Notes: generated by a model not told the origin, from the sequence alone. Shown: positions 7,997 to 19,588, counted from the stretch's first letter. The stretch is 47,240 bases of DNA from Pontibacter virosus (GCF_003096355.1 NZ_QEKI01000011.1:94761-142000), one strand, 5' to 3'. Numbers and translations are program-made.

Positions 7997-8203
7997 TTAC
8001 GGCATATATTCCTTGAAATCATCAAGCGGTGCATCAAAGCCGGGAGCCATCTTGAATTGCCCTTTTGCATAGCCGAATGTAGGCTTGTTCGCTTTAACGG
8101 CTTTCTTTTTCTTGCTTAATAGGAAGTCAACAAAATCATTCACTTCCGCCTTGAACGCTGGTGGAAGCGTACTAAGTTTTGTATAGAGTGGTATTTCTGT
8201 CAT
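7997..8203 (-). CDS. DUF2281 domain protein, VapB-like antitoxin without a visible toxin
   Basis: 68 residues. LPPAFKAEVNDFVDFLLSKKK followed by FGYAKGQFKMAPGFDAPLDDFKEYM is diagnostic of DUF2281, which normally sits immediately upstream of a VapC PIN-domain ribonuclease gene and overlaps it. In this window the next minus-strand gene is instead the 90-residue antitoxin-like protein at 7640, and no PIN domain is present within the island. The toxin has been lost or never accompanied it; a regulatory role or protection against a related toxin encoded elsewhere is possible. Confidence 0.75.
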   Translation of the reverse strand: MTEIPLYTKLSTLPPAFKAEVNDFVDFLLSKKKKAVKANKPTFGYAKGQFKMAPGFDAPLDDFKEYMP

Positions 8204-8250
8204 AGCTAATGGAATAGGTTGCTACTCTAAATTTACGAATTAAGTAAATT

Positions 8251-9252
8251 TTATATTAGACCAAGGTCTTTTAATTTTTTCAAATAGCTTTCATGTGAAT
8301 TGATTCCACTAGCTTCTTCCGCAGATAATGGCTTTTCCGAAACTTCTTTTGTCGCTAAATAACCTAACAAAGCATTTTCAGAGCCTAAAATAAATCTCTC
8401 TGAATTACAAAATTGTTGGTAGTTCGAAGTTAGTTTTTCGGTAAAGCACATTATTCCGCTTGAATTGCGTCTGACTATATTATGCTTTGTGTCTTCCTCT
8501 GCGTAAGGCATTAACATAAGCAAATGTTGACTATCTAAAGGCAGCTTTAAAGTATTCTCTGGGTCAAATGGTGCTACATGACCTTTTTTAGAGTTTGAAA
8601 AGATTACAGGATTGTCACTAGTTATGAACTCACTTTTGCCATCTACTAACTTTGAAACAAATATTCCATCCCTTTCAGTCCTTAACTTAATTAGACGCAA
8701 TGCTACTTTTAATTGTGTAAGTACTTGTGCAGGACGACTTTCAGATTTGTTTTCTTTCTTTAGTTGCTCTAAAGTTTTTCCTTTGATTGATATCTTTTCA
8801 TTTTCAAATATGTAAAAGTCTTTTCCTGTCTGCTGACATAATAAAAAAATACTTTCTAGCGCCCTGTCTGTTAATTCATTGTGGAGGTTAATCCACTTTG
8901 TAGTCCGATAAAGCATTGTTACAACCGTAGAAATAATAAGTTCTCTTTCGCTGTCTGTCAATACTTTCTTATCAGGGTTTATTAGTATTTTATAAATCTG
9001 ATTGTAATGTGTTTCAAAATTGTCTGAATAAAATCTTTCAAGCAGCATTCGTTCTTCTGCCGTATTTCCTGGTAAAGTATACAGATCTTTTTGGAGGCAT
9101 ACATTTGTTACATTTAATTCAAGCATTTTGTCGGGTTGACAAATTTCTTTTTGGACAGCTTTTATAAAGTATTCCCCTGAGCGCTCATGACTAAAATGTT
9201 TTAGGTATGTTCTAGGTACATAATGTTGGCGCTTTACTTCATTGTTAGACAT
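8251..9252 (-). CDS. DUF4238 domain protein
   Basis: 333 residues. The N-terminal KRQHYVPRTYLKHFS is the signature of DUF4238, a family of unknown function with a conserved HYVPRxYLxxFs start and a later ITSDNPV motif, seen here as EFITSDNPVIF. No signal peptide or membrane segment is present, so it is probably cytoplasmic. Codons are AT-rich compared with the core genes, and the GGTATAG word typical of the window is absent, both pointing to recent acquisition. The family is scattered across accessory regions. A link to mobile-element or defence functions would be inference from context only. Confidence 0.75.
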   Translation of the reverse strand: MSNNEVKRQHYVPRTYLKHFSHERSGEYFIKAVQKEICQPDKMLELNVTNVCLQKDLYTLPGNTAEERMLLERFYSDNFETHYNQIYKILINPDKKVLTDSERELIISTVVTMLYRTTKWINLHNELTDRALESIFLLCQQTGKDFYIFENEKISIKGKTLEQLKKENKSESRPAQVLTQLKVALRLIKLRTERDGIFVSKLVDGKSEFITSDNPVIFSNSKKGHVAPFDPENTLKLPLDSQHLLMLMPYAEEDTKHNIVRRNSSGIMCFTEKLTSNYQQFCNSERFILGSENALLGYLATKEVSEKPLSAEEASGINSHESYLKKLKDLGLI

Positions 9253-9429
9253 TTAATCTGTTATTTCTTATGGTATTAATATATATTTAGCACTGTTATG
9301 CTAATTCACTATATATGCTAAGATAGTTTGGACGGAATATTAAGTATTCCTTAAATTTAAAAAAACTCCATCAGCACTGAATTTATCTAATATAGGTATT
9401 TTGATTTAAACAAGTTATCGCCTTTTCCA

Positions 9430-9512
9430 AAAAAAACAGGAGCGTCTAGCTATAGGCGCTCCTGTTTCACTTTCACTTAATTCACTCATCTACACCCCAA
9501 ACTATTCTCGCA
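9430..9512. repeat. Direct repeat copy A (nrdJ tail plus terminator)
   Basis: This 83-bp segment aligns without gaps to 11761-11843 (offset 2331 bp), with 68 of 83 matches by eye. The two copies share the A tract, the CAGGAGCG/CGCTCCTG hairpin and the last codons of nrdJ. The pair brackets the TPR metalloprotease gene. Confidence 0.8.
9437..9464 (-). terminator. Terminator hairpin in repeat copy A
   Basis: An 8-bp perfect stem CAGGAGCG (9437-9444) / CGCTCCTG (9457-9464), extended through the loop by a CTA/TAG pairing. It is flanked on the left by eight A residues, which read as a U tract on the minus strand. It would end the transcript of the metalloprotease gene. Confidence 0.8.
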
Positions 9513-9545
9513 TTTCAGGTACTCTAAATTAAGCTCCTCAATCAT
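9486..9545 (-). pseudogene. Remnant of an nrdJ-like 3' end
   Basis: Read on the minus strand in the nrdJ frame, this gives ...YLKCENSLGCR-stop, against NrdJ's ...KCLNCGNSLGCS-stop. Frame and stop position are conserved with the real gene end at 11817. An in-frame stop lies just upstream (9546-9548), so only about 19 codons remain. Shared reading frame supports a duplicated gene tail rather than a chance match. Confidence 0.6.
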
Positions 9546-9555
9546 CTAAAGATCA

Positions 9556-11640
9556 TTAATTACATAGCTCCTTAATTTTTATCAAAGCATCTTCATGTCC
9601 AAGCTCTGCGGCCTTTTTTAGTTGCTCACAAGCCTTAGTAGAATTGCCTTGTTGTCCTAAAATCATACCTTTAGTAAAGTAAGATTCGGAAGACTCACTA
9701 TTAAGTTTTATAGAGTAGTCTAAGTCAGATAGACCTCCTTTAATATCTCCTAATTCAGCCTTGACTCTACCCCTAAGGTAATAGATGGCAAAGTCACCTT
9801 GGCCAGTCTCAATTATTTTATTATAATCTTGTAGTGCTCCGCTATTGTCCATTAAATCAAACTGTTTAACAGTGCCTCGATTATAATAGTAATTAGGCAT
9901 ACTAGGGTCTAATTCTATGGCTTTATCAAAATCTTTAACAGCTCCTTTGAAATCAGATAAATCAACTTTGCATAATCCTCTTCTAAAGTATGCATCAGGG
10001 CTATCTTTCACTGACGTTAGAAAAACATTAAAGTCTTCTAACGCTCCTTTAGAATCATTTTTAGCATCAGCTTTAACCATACCTCGATAGTAATAAGCTA
10101 TGGTGTATTTGCTATCTAACTCTAGACATTTATTTAAATACTCTAGAGCTTTATTAAATTTATCTTTGCTGACTTTTTCATTATCCCTTGTTTGATCTCC
10201 TTCTGACGCATAAGACCAGCCAACCATATAATAGGCACCCGCATTATCTATTTCATTTTCAATAGCTTTCTTGAAATCAGAAATTAAACCTGGATAATCA
10301 TTTAATTTTTCTCTCGATAAGCCCCTGAAATAATAAGCATATGCATGATAAGGATCAGATTTTAGAAATTTATCATAATCTGGAATTGCGTCAGAAAAAT
10401 TATTAGTACTGTACTTAGAGTTACCTCTTTCATAATATGCTTCATAGCATTTGCTATCAATTGATAATGCAGAATCAAAATCCTTAATTGCGCTAAAATG
10501 ATCGCTATAAGCTTTAGCTTTCAATTTTCCTCTGGTAACAAAAGCATATTGGTTATTCGAATTGAGCTCTATCGACTTATTTAAATTGTTTAGAGCCTTA
10601 GAGTAATAATCGTTACTAATTTTATTATCCCCTTCGTTTTCATAGCCTTTTCTTGCATAATATATTCCAAGGTTATAATAGGCGAAATCATAATAGGGGT
10701 CTATTTGTAATGCTTTCGTATAATCATTAAGGGCCCCTTTATCATCACTTAATCTAGCTTTTGATATACCTCGATTAGTATAGGAAGAAACGTTAGTAGG
10801 ATCAAGTTCTATAGCCTTAGTATAGTCTGCTAGTGCTCCAGGTTCATCTCTCATTAACGACTTTACAATTGCTCTTCTCTCAAATGCAATACTATTTTTC
10901 GGATTAAATGCTATAGCATTATTAAAGTTAACGATTGCTATTTCGTAAGCTTGATTATCCATTGCTTTTATACCTAATGAAAGGTAATTCTCAAAAGTTG
11001 GACCATCATCAATGCCGTTTATCTTTTGTTGGGATTTAGCTTTTTGATACCCTTTCGCTATTGCATCTAGGCGTTTCTTTCTATTAGGGTGTGTAGAATA
11101 AGTGTCATCATGATCAGTAGAGGCTTTGTTGATAGCTGCCTGAGCTTGCTCTAAAGTAGCCCCCATTTTAAATAATATAAAGCCTGAAAATTCATCTGCT
11201 TCAAGTTCCTTAATACGATGATCATGCAAATCTTTAGATCCAATTAGCGTATGACCAGATAAATGGTGACCGATTTCGTGTGCTAATATGCTCGTGCTTG
11301 ACCAGTTTGTTGTTGACTGATCAATTTGTTTCATAAACTCATTGTCATATACAATATATCTAATGCCATCAGACGGAGTTATAGCAATGGCATTATTAAT
11401 TTTGGGACATGAAACTAATACGAAGTTTCTAGGTAGACCAAGAGGGGCTAAGATTTTATCAACTGCATTTTCTGCGCTCTTATTTGGCAGAATTGCACTA
11501 CTCTGAAAATAATTGCAAAGCGCATCAGCGTTAGTATTGGTAGTATATCCGCAGAAGAAAATATTTTCATGTTTTCTCTGAGCATCAACACGAAAAGCTA
11601 AGATGATAAAAATAATTAGAAGTAATAGATTTGCTTTCAT
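9556..11640 (-). CDS. Exported M48-like zinc metalloprotease with C-terminal TPR array
   Basis: 694 residues from ATG 11640, chosen because it starts a clean signal peptide (MKANLLLLIIFIILAFRVDAQ); a start at 11670 would add ten residues. The peptidase part has HEIGH at 121-125 (HExxH, metal ligands and catalytic Glu) and KELEADEF about 20 residues later, where Glu145 fits the third ligand in the M48 ExxAD motif. From about residue 210 to the end come roughly a dozen TPR units, with repeating AxxDYxKAIELDP-type helices. The likely location is the periplasm or outer envelope, acting as a quality-control protease with a protein-binding arm. It is AT-rich and lies between direct repeats of the nrdJ 3' end, indicating insertion. 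Confidence 0.82.
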   Translation of the reverse strand: MKANLLLLIIFIILAFRVDAQRKHENIFFCGYTTNTNADALCNYFQSSAILPNKSAENAVDKILAPLGLPRNFVLVSCPKINNAIAITPSDGIRYIVYDNEFMKQIDQSTTNWSSTSILAHEIGHHLSGHTLIGSKDLHDHRIKELEADEFSGFILFKMGATLEQAQAAINKASTDHDDTYSTHPNRKKRLDAIAKGYQKAKSQQKINGIDDGPTFENYLSLGIKAMDNQAYEIAIVNFNNAIAFNPKNSIAFERRAIVKSLMRDEPGALADYTKAIELDPTNVSSYTNRGISKARLSDDKGALNDYTKALQIDPYYDFAYYNLGIYYARKGYENEGDNKISNDYYSKALNNLNKSIELNSNNQYAFVTRGKLKAKAYSDHFSAIKDFDSALSIDSKCYEAYYERGNSKYSTNNFSDAIPDYDKFLKSDPYHAYAYYFRGLSREKLNDYPGLISDFKKAIENEIDNAGAYYMVGWSYASEGDQTRDNEKVSKDKFNKALEYLNKCLELDSKYTIAYYYRGMVKADAKNDSKGALEDFNVFLTSVKDSPDAYFRRGLCKVDLSDFKGAVKDFDKAIELDPSMPNYYYNRGTVKQFDLMDNSGALQDYNKIIETGQGDFAIYYLRGRVKAELGDIKGGLSDLDYSIKLNSESSESYFTKGMILGQQGNSTKACEQLKKAAELGHEDALIKIKELCN

Positions 11641-11760
11641 AACATAAATTCCCATGAATAAAGTATTCAAATGTATGAATAATATTAGATATTATTAGGT
11701 TCAATTCTATTAAGAATTGAACCTAATAAGAGAATGCTATCTTCCTAAAAAAATGGATTG

Positions 11761-11816
11761 AAAAAAACAGGAGCGCCCATCCCCAGACGCTCCTGTTTCA
11801 TTTCCACTAATCTCCC

Positions 11817-11843
<27 letters not shown>
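11761..11843. repeat. Direct repeat copy B (native nrdJ tail plus terminator)
   Basis: The native partner of 9430-9512. It comprises the A tract, the nrdJ terminator, the short 3' untranslated stretch and the final codons of nrdJ. Outermost blocks of the two copies are nearly identical (15/15 and 22/23), while the hairpin loop and spacer have diverged. Confidence 0.8.
11768..11798 (-). terminator. nrdJ terminator
   Basis: Stem CAGGAGCG (11768-11775) with CGCTCCTG (11788-11795) and a 12-nt loop. The A tract immediately left of it becomes the U tract of the minus-strand nrdJ transcript, 22 bp past the stop codon. Confidence 0.85.
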
Positions 11844-15116
<3,273 letters not shown>

Positions 15117-15181
15117 AAAATGGCTTTTGATTTAATGGTGTGATTATCAGTACTTTAATATATGTCTGGAGCCTTAGCATT

Positions 15182-15200
15182 TGATATCATAAATATATCA
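15182..15200. promoter_or_regulatory. AT-rich dyad between nrdJ and ric
   Basis: TGATAT-N7-ATATCA is a perfect 6+6 inverted repeat in the divergent 191-bp nrdJ/ric region. It could be an operator for the Rrf2-like or Crp-like regulators in the window, but its form differs from TGAC-N4-GTCA and the region is AT-rich, so chance is possible. Confidence 0.3.
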
Positions 15201-15307
15201 GAAAAAATTTAAGAAAAAAAGACCTTTTTATCTTTTATTTTGTTGTGCTAGTGTATACTTTTACATCGGCAATCATTTACAACCAATTAGTCAACTAAAA
15301 AAACACC

Positions 15308-16264
15308 ATGGAAACCATAGAAAAATTAGACGTAACTGTACTGGAACCACGCATGAAGCACCCGACCATTTTCCAATGGTTTGACAACCTGAATGGCGGC
15401 GAAGCTTTCGTGATTCACAACGACCATGACCCGAAGCCACTGTACTACCAACTGCTGGGCGAGCGCGGCAATACCTTTAAGTGGGAGTACCTGTTGCAGG
15501 GCCCGGAGATCTGGGAAGTTAAGATCCAAAAACTGACACAAGAAGAAGGAGAGAGTGTAGGTGAATTAGTAGCCAAAGACTATCGCAAAGCACAGGTGTT
15601 CAAAAAATACGGCATTGACTTTTGCTGCGGCGGCAAGAAATCGCTGAAGCAGGTGTGCGAAGAAAAAGGCATTAACCCCGAAGTAGTAGAGAACGAACTC
15701 AACGCTATACCTGAAACAGGCAGCGCCTCTACACGCGGCAACGAATACGAGAAATGGGACCTGGGCTTCCTGGGCGACTACATCGTGAACATGCACCACA
15801 GCTATGTGCGTGAGGCCATCCCGACGCTCTATGAATATACAACCAAAGTAGCCCGTGTGCACGGCAGCCGTCACCCGGAAGTGATTGAAGTGGCCAAGCA
15901 CTTTGTGAACATCGCCAATGAACTGGAGGCCCACATGCCGAAAGAAGAGCGCGTGTTGTTCCCATTCATCAAGCAAATGGCAGAAGCCAAGAAAAACGGT
16001 GTGAAGATAGACCGTCCGGCCTTCGGCAGCATCCAGAACCCGATCAACATGATGGAGATGGAGCACGAGGCAGCTGGCGGCGAACTGGAAGCCATCCGCA
16101 GACTCACCGACGACTATACCTTGCCAGCCGACGCCTGCGCTACGTATAGAGTAATGTTCTCGAAACTGCAAGAGTTCGAAGAAGACCTGCACCGCCACAT
16201 CCACCTCGAGAACAACGTGCTGTTCGTGAAAGCGGTGGAGCTAGAGAAAGAAGTGCTGAATTAG
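15308..16264 (+). CDS. ric: DUF2249-Ric/ScdA iron-sulfur cluster repair di-iron protein
   Basis: 318 residues in three parts. Residues 1-75 are a DUF2249 domain, about 80-135 the ScdA N-terminal domain with the CCGG motif (Cys106-Cys107), and about 155-312 a hemerythrin-like di-iron bundle (ligand candidates His163/164, His209, Glu213, His253, His297/299, Glu301). Ric (YtfE, ScdA) repairs Fe-S clusters damaged by NO or peroxide in the cytoplasm. Standard Ric proteins are about 220-240 residues; the extra length is the DUF2249 fusion. A repeat begins immediately after the stop. Neighbouring hemerythrin, DUF2249 and Rrf2 genes support a nitrosative-stress role. Confidence 0.9.
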   Translation: METIEKLDVTVLEPRMKHPTIFQWFDNLNGGEAFVIHNDHDPKPLYYQLLGERGNTFKWEYLLQGPEIWEVKIQKLTQEEGESVGELVAKDYRKAQVFKKYGIDFCCGGKKSLKQVCEEKGINPEVVENELNAIPETGSASTRGNEYEKWDLGFLGDYIVNMHHSYVREAIPTLYEYTTKVARVHGSRHPEVIEVAKHFVNIANELEAHMPKEERVLFPFIKQMAEAKKNGVKIDRPAFGSIQNPINMMEMEHEAAGGELEAIRRLTDDYTLPADACATYRVMFSKLQEFEEDLHRHIHLENNVLFVKAVELEKEVLN

Positions 16265-16291
16265 TTGTCTGAATCAGGATTTTCAGGATTT
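16264..16291 (+). repeat. Dispersed TCTGAATCAGGATTT repeat after ric
   Basis: GTTGTCTGAATCAGGATTT and a following CAGGATTT start on the last base of the ric stop codon. This is the same unit that forms the 3' end of the membrane-protein gene at 7235-7265. A further CAGGATTGACAGGATTT block follows at 16312-16328. Confidence 0.8.
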
Positions 16292-16379
16292 TTAAAGGGG
16301 GCCCCAACCCCCAGGATTGACAGGATTTATTTATCAGAATAAGTGCTGTCCTATCAGAGGAGAAAGTCCCCCTTTGAAG

Positions 16380-16522
16380 GCAGGGTCGTTTCATTCTAAG
16401 AAAACACGCTCAAACTTACTGTCATTCTGTTAAGAAACTTGGTCGAAGGGAGGTTAAGCCAATACTATTTGCTACCAAGATCCTTCCAGGATGACAAAAA
16501 AAGTAGAATGAAACGACCCTGC
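16380..16522. mobile_element. 143-bp MITE-like element with 19-bp terminal inverted repeats
   Basis: The ends are perfect inverted repeats: GCAGGGTCGTTTCATTCTA at 16380-16398 and its reverse complement at 16504-16522. TTTGAAG is duplicated directly outside (16373-16379 and 16523-16529). Removing the element and one TTTGAAG restores GTCCCCCTTTGAAG-GGGG, the dispersed palindrome seen at 3227 and 18052. The interior has a second, imperfect inverted repeat (16420-16443 with 16474-16496) and no coding capacity. It must have been moved by a transposase encoded elsewhere; family not assigned. Confidence 0.85.
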
Positions 16523-16616
16523 TTTGAAGGGGGTAGGGGGATGACAGTCGTTCCCCACTCTTCCCCTGAAAACCTTCAGCAAAAATAAACCGCAACGGGC
16601 AAAGCCCACTACAACT

Positions 16617-17123
16617 ATGACAACTTTAACAAAACCAAGGCCACTGAAACGTGACAAGAGCCTTGTGCCGCTCTCACGGGAGCACCACTTCGGGCTGCTC
16701 TTTTGCTGGAAACTGAAGCAAGGTATGGCCAACGGCACTTCCTTTGAGATCATGCGTCAGTATATCCAGTATTTCTGGAAAAATATCCTGAAAGCGCACT
16801 GCAAGGAGGAGGAAGTGATTGTGAAAAGGCTTTTGCCCAAAGATGATGTGAACTCTATCAGGCTGCACGAAGAACACCAGTTGATCGAAGCGATCATCGG
16901 GCTGATCAAAGAGCAAAAGAATCTGAATACCTCGCTGATCGCAACATTGCAACAGGACCTAACCGACCACATCCGCTGGGAAGAGCGGGAGCTGTTCCCA
17001 TACCTCCAAACGGTGGCCGACCCAGAGGAGTTAGCCGATGTGGGCAGACTGTTGGAGCATGACCTGCAGGAGCCGAAAGACGAGTATGAACCTGCTTTCT
17101 GGGAAAACAAAAAAGCAGCCTAA
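16617..17123 (+). CDS. Hemerythrin HHE domain protein
   Basis: 168 residues, a stand-alone hemerythrin-like bundle. Candidate di-iron ligands are His23/His24 (REHHFGLL), His61 and Glu65 (AHCKEEE), His84 or His87 (LHEEHQLI), and His118 with Glu122 (HIRWEEREL). Such proteins bind O2 or NO or buffer iron in the cytoplasm. The stop is 2 bp before the next start (17126), so the two are co-translated. Position after ric and before the DUF2249 protein suggests a role in NO/O2 handling. The promoter region lies downstream of the MITE at 16380-16522, so that insertion may separate this gene from ric read-through. Confidence 0.88.
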   Translation: MTTLTKPRPLKRDKSLVPLSREHHFGLLFCWKLKQGMANGTSFEIMRQYIQYFWKNILKAHCKEEEVIVKRLLPKDDVNSIRLHEEHQLIEAIIGLIKEQKNLNTSLIATLQQDLTDHIRWEERELFPYLQTVADPEELADVGRLLEHDLQEPKDEYEPAFWENKKAA

Positions 17124-17125
17124 CC

Positions 17126-17944
17126 ATGGAGCTTTCTGCCACTACCCGAATATCCACTATTCTGCGGGAAAACCCTGCGGCAATCGAGGCCATCGTGTCG
17201 ATCAACAAGCACTTTGAGAAGCTGCGGAACCCCGTACTGCGCAAGGTGCTGGCGTCGCGCGTGACCATTGCCGATGCCGCCCGCATTGGCAAGTGCCGGG
17301 TGGAGGACTTTTATGAAAAGCTCGAACCGCTGGGCTTCAGCGTCGCATCAAAACCTACTCACAACAAAAGGGCTATACCTATGGAAGCCGACGTTCTGGA
17401 AAGACCCGCCTTTATGGCGAACCTGAGTCAGGAAAACACCATCGTGCTGGACGTGCGCGATACGATCGCCAAAGGCGACGACCCCTTTCTTCAGATCATG
17501 GACGCGGTGAACAAGCTGAGTCCCGAACAGGTGCTCTGCATTGTGAACACCTTCGAGCCGATTCCGCTGATCGCCATCGTGCGTCCCAAAGGCTTTGAGT
17601 ACTATACCGAAACGCTGGGGCCTAGCCTGGTGAAGACCTATTTCAAAAAGCAAAGCGCGGGAGAAAAGGTAGAAGTAAATCAAACTGTCAGCGAAGAGAA
17701 CTTTGATGAACTGTTGGCCAGGTATAGCGGCAAGCTCCAGCCAATAGACGTGCGCCAGATGGAGATGCCACAACCGATGGTGTCCATCCTCGGGGCGCTG
17801 GAGACGCTGCCAGAAGGTGAGGCACTGTATGTGCACCACCGCAAAGTACCCCAGTTCCTGTTGCCGCAATTAACGGAGCGGGGCTTTCAAGTGAGCATAA
17901 AGGAAGTGGGGCCGAACGAGGTTTATCTGCTTATATACAGATAG
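17126..17944 (+). CDS. DUF1858-DUF2249-DUF2249 protein
   Basis: 272 residues. An N-terminal DUF1858-like segment (about 1-65: TRISTILRENPAAIEAIVSINKHF style) is followed by two DUF2249 units at about 105-165 (LDVRD ... FEPIPL) and 207-270 (IDVRQME ... YVHHRKVPQFL). DUF2249 resembles the small TusA-like/sulfur-carrier fold and is also fused to Ric at 15308. Function is not established; context suggests electron or sulfur transfer, or repair under NO stress, which is inference. It is translationally linked to the hemerythrin gene (2-bp gap). Confidence 0.8.
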   Translation: MELSATTRISTILRENPAAIEAIVSINKHFEKLRNPVLRKVLASRVTIADAARIGKCRVEDFYEKLEPLGFSVASKPTHNKRAIPMEADVLERPAFMANLSQENTIVLDVRDTIAKGDDPFLQIMDAVNKLSPEQVLCIVNTFEPIPLIAIVRPKGFEYYTETLGPSLVKTYFKKQSAGEKVEVNQTVSEENFDELLARYSGKLQPIDVRQMEMPQPMVSILGALETLPEGEALYVHHRKVPQFLLPQLTERGFQVSIKEVGPNEVYLLIYR

Positions 17945-17975
17945 ACCTATTCTGGGCCAATGCTGTCTTTACGAA

Positions 17976-18169
17976 TGACTTTTGTCATTTCGATTGGCGG
18001 GGGAAATAAGGAATTTTACAAAAAGGGGAGAGTACAAGGAACGATTGTCATCCCCCTGCCCCCTTCAAAGGGGGACTTCCTTGCACAAGTATTCCCCTCC
18101 TCGGAGGGGCGGGGGTGGGTTAATCGTGCACGAGAATCCTGCTAATCCTTTAATCCTGTAAATCCTTGG
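17976..18169. repeat. Repeat cluster with inverted copy of the 3206-3266 element
   Basis: This gap holds ATGAC-TTTT-GTCAT (17975-17988) running into a TGTCATTTCG-type unit, then a G/C-rich element at 18039-18110. That element matches the reverse complement of 3206-3266 with only a few differences and ends in CCCCTCCTCGGAGGGG. A reverse-oriented AGGATTTACAGGATT-type repeat lies at 18129-18169. No gene is present; the promoter of the 18229 gene must lie in the remaining 60 bp or within the repeats. Confidence 0.85.
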
Positions 18170-18228
18170 GGTAGGGGCCCTATATAAAGATTCAAACAAT
18201 TAACAACCAACAATAAACAACCAAACGC

Positions 18229-19545
18229 ATGAGCGCCGCAACGATATCCAATTCACCCTCTAAATGGCTTGTGCTGCCGCACTACGCCTTTGCGGCGGTG
18301 TCTTTTGTGGTGCTATGCCTGTTGCTGGTCTTCTCCACAGATGCTTTCGGCGGGCACTATTTCCACCCGAAACTGCTCACGCTTACCCACGTGGCGGCGC
18401 TGGGCTGGGCGACGATGATCATCTTCGGTTCGGTCTACCAACTGCTGCCTGTCGTGCTGGAGGTACGGCTCTTCAGCGAGAAACTGGGAACAGCAGCCTT
18501 TGCTTTGCTTTCGACTGGTACGATACTGCTCACCGTTTCTTTCTGGAATTTCTGGGTGGGCACCATCATGCACATAGCGGCTTGTCTGCTGTTCATATCT
18601 TTTCTGCTCTTTGCCTATAACGTCGTGCAAACCGCCCGGCAGGTGAAAAAATGGGGGATTGAGGCCGATTTTATGGTCACCTCCGTGGTTTGGCTGGTAG
18701 CGACTGGGCTGGTCGGCGTGCTGATGGTCTTCAACTTTCAGTATCCGTTTCTGCCGCAGGATCACGTGCACTACCTGCAACTGCACGCGCACATAGGTAT
18801 GGCCGGCTGGTTCCTGCTGCTGATCGTGGGCGTAGGTTCCAAATTGATCCCGATGTTCCTGCTGGCGCACCCGGAAGATACCAGAAGCCTGAACTGGAGC
18901 TATTACCTGATCAATGGTGGACTCGTGCTTTTCGCGGCAGACCACTTGTTTCTACATACCGGTTTCTATGCAGTGTATGCGGCTATGGTCGTAGCAGGTA
19001 TAGGCTGTTTCCTTTACTTTCTGTACCAGGCCAAATGCCTCGGTAAACGCCCTGACCTGGATTTGGGCATGAAGCAAACTTTTGTGGCCCTGGCGCTGCT
19101 GATCCTGCCGATCGTGCTGGTGTTTGGGGTGACGCTGCAGTTTGGTTTGCCGCAACGCCAGCTGTCGGCGCTATACCTAGTGTACGGACTCTCGATCTTC
19201 TTCGGCTTTGTGTCGGCACTGATACTAGGACAAACCTTTAAGACGCTTCCCTTTATTGTCTGGATGCACAGCTACGAAGACTATGTGGGTCGATTCAAGA
19301 CGCCCATGCCGAAGGACCTTTATAGTGTGACGCTGCTGCGCTGGCAGAATATCGCTTATATTGTTGGGCTGGTGGCCTTGCTGGCTGGTGTGCTGCTAGC
19401 TGAACAAACCGTTATTTTGCTGGGAGCGGTGCTGTTGAGTATAGCGGCTGTGCTGTATGCGGGCAATGTGTTTAAGGTGCTGCTGCACAAGGTGAAAGAC
19501 TTAAAGCCATTCGGCTACGAAAAGGCAGCAAAAGGAGCAAACTAA
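18229..19545 (+). CDS. Polytopic membrane protein, heme-copper-oxidase subunit I-like (paralogue-like)
   Basis: 438 residues with about 12 spans. It shows two copies of a His motif like that of the 5952 protein: LTHVAALGWATMIIFG (His54) and LHAHIGMAGWFLLLI (His186, His188), plus DHVHYLQ (His179, His181). The internal repetition and His placement resemble the heme-copper oxidase subunit I/NnrS-like group, in which histidines bind haem. It is followed by a Fe-S assembly factor and an Rrf2 regulator, matching the nitric-oxide theme. Whether it is a NO-binding, haem-transport or electron-transfer protein cannot be told from sequence alone. Start ATG 18229. Confidence 0.72.
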   Translation: MSAATISNSPSKWLVLPHYAFAAVSFVVLCLLLVFSTDAFGGHYFHPKLLTLTHVAALGWATMIIFGSVYQLLPVVLEVRLFSEKLGTAAFALLSTGTILLTVSFWNFWVGTIMHIAACLLFISFLLFAYNVVQTARQVKKWGIEADFMVTSVVWLVATGLVGVLMVFNFQYPFLPQDHVHYLQLHAHIGMAGWFLLLIVGVGSKLIPMFLLAHPEDTRSLNWSYYLINGGLVLFAADHLFLHTGFYAVYAAMVVAGIGCFLYFLYQAKCLGKRPDLDLGMKQTFVALALLILPIVLVFGVTLQFGLPQRQLSALYLVYGLSIFFGFVSALILGQTFKTLPFIVWMHSYEDYVGRFKTPMPKDLYSVTLLRWQNIAYIVGLVALLAGVLLAEQTVILLGAVLLSIAAVLYAGNVFKVLLHKVKDLKPFGYEKAAKGAN

Positions 19546-19588
19546 ATGACTCAAGACAAAGAAATCGGGACTCAGAAGGCTATAAATT

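Noticed and set aside
7343..8203. Complete type II toxin-antitoxin operon
   Set aside because: All three small genes look like antitoxins; no toxin-like frame is present between or after them.
9253..9429. Gene in the AT-rich gap after the DUF4238 gene
   Set aside because: 177 bp, no frame with start and plausible composition; only the flanking repeat and terminator are supported.
15117..15307. Cobalamin riboswitch before nrdJ
   Set aside because: The gap is only 191 bp and AT-rich, and no B12-box-like sequence was seen.
17976..17987. TGAC-TTTT-GTCA dyad as a third regulator site for the 18229 gene
   Set aside because: No TTTG-like -7 element lies at the 36.5-nt spacing, it is about 240 bp from the start codon, and its right half continues into a dispersed TGTCATTTCG repeat.
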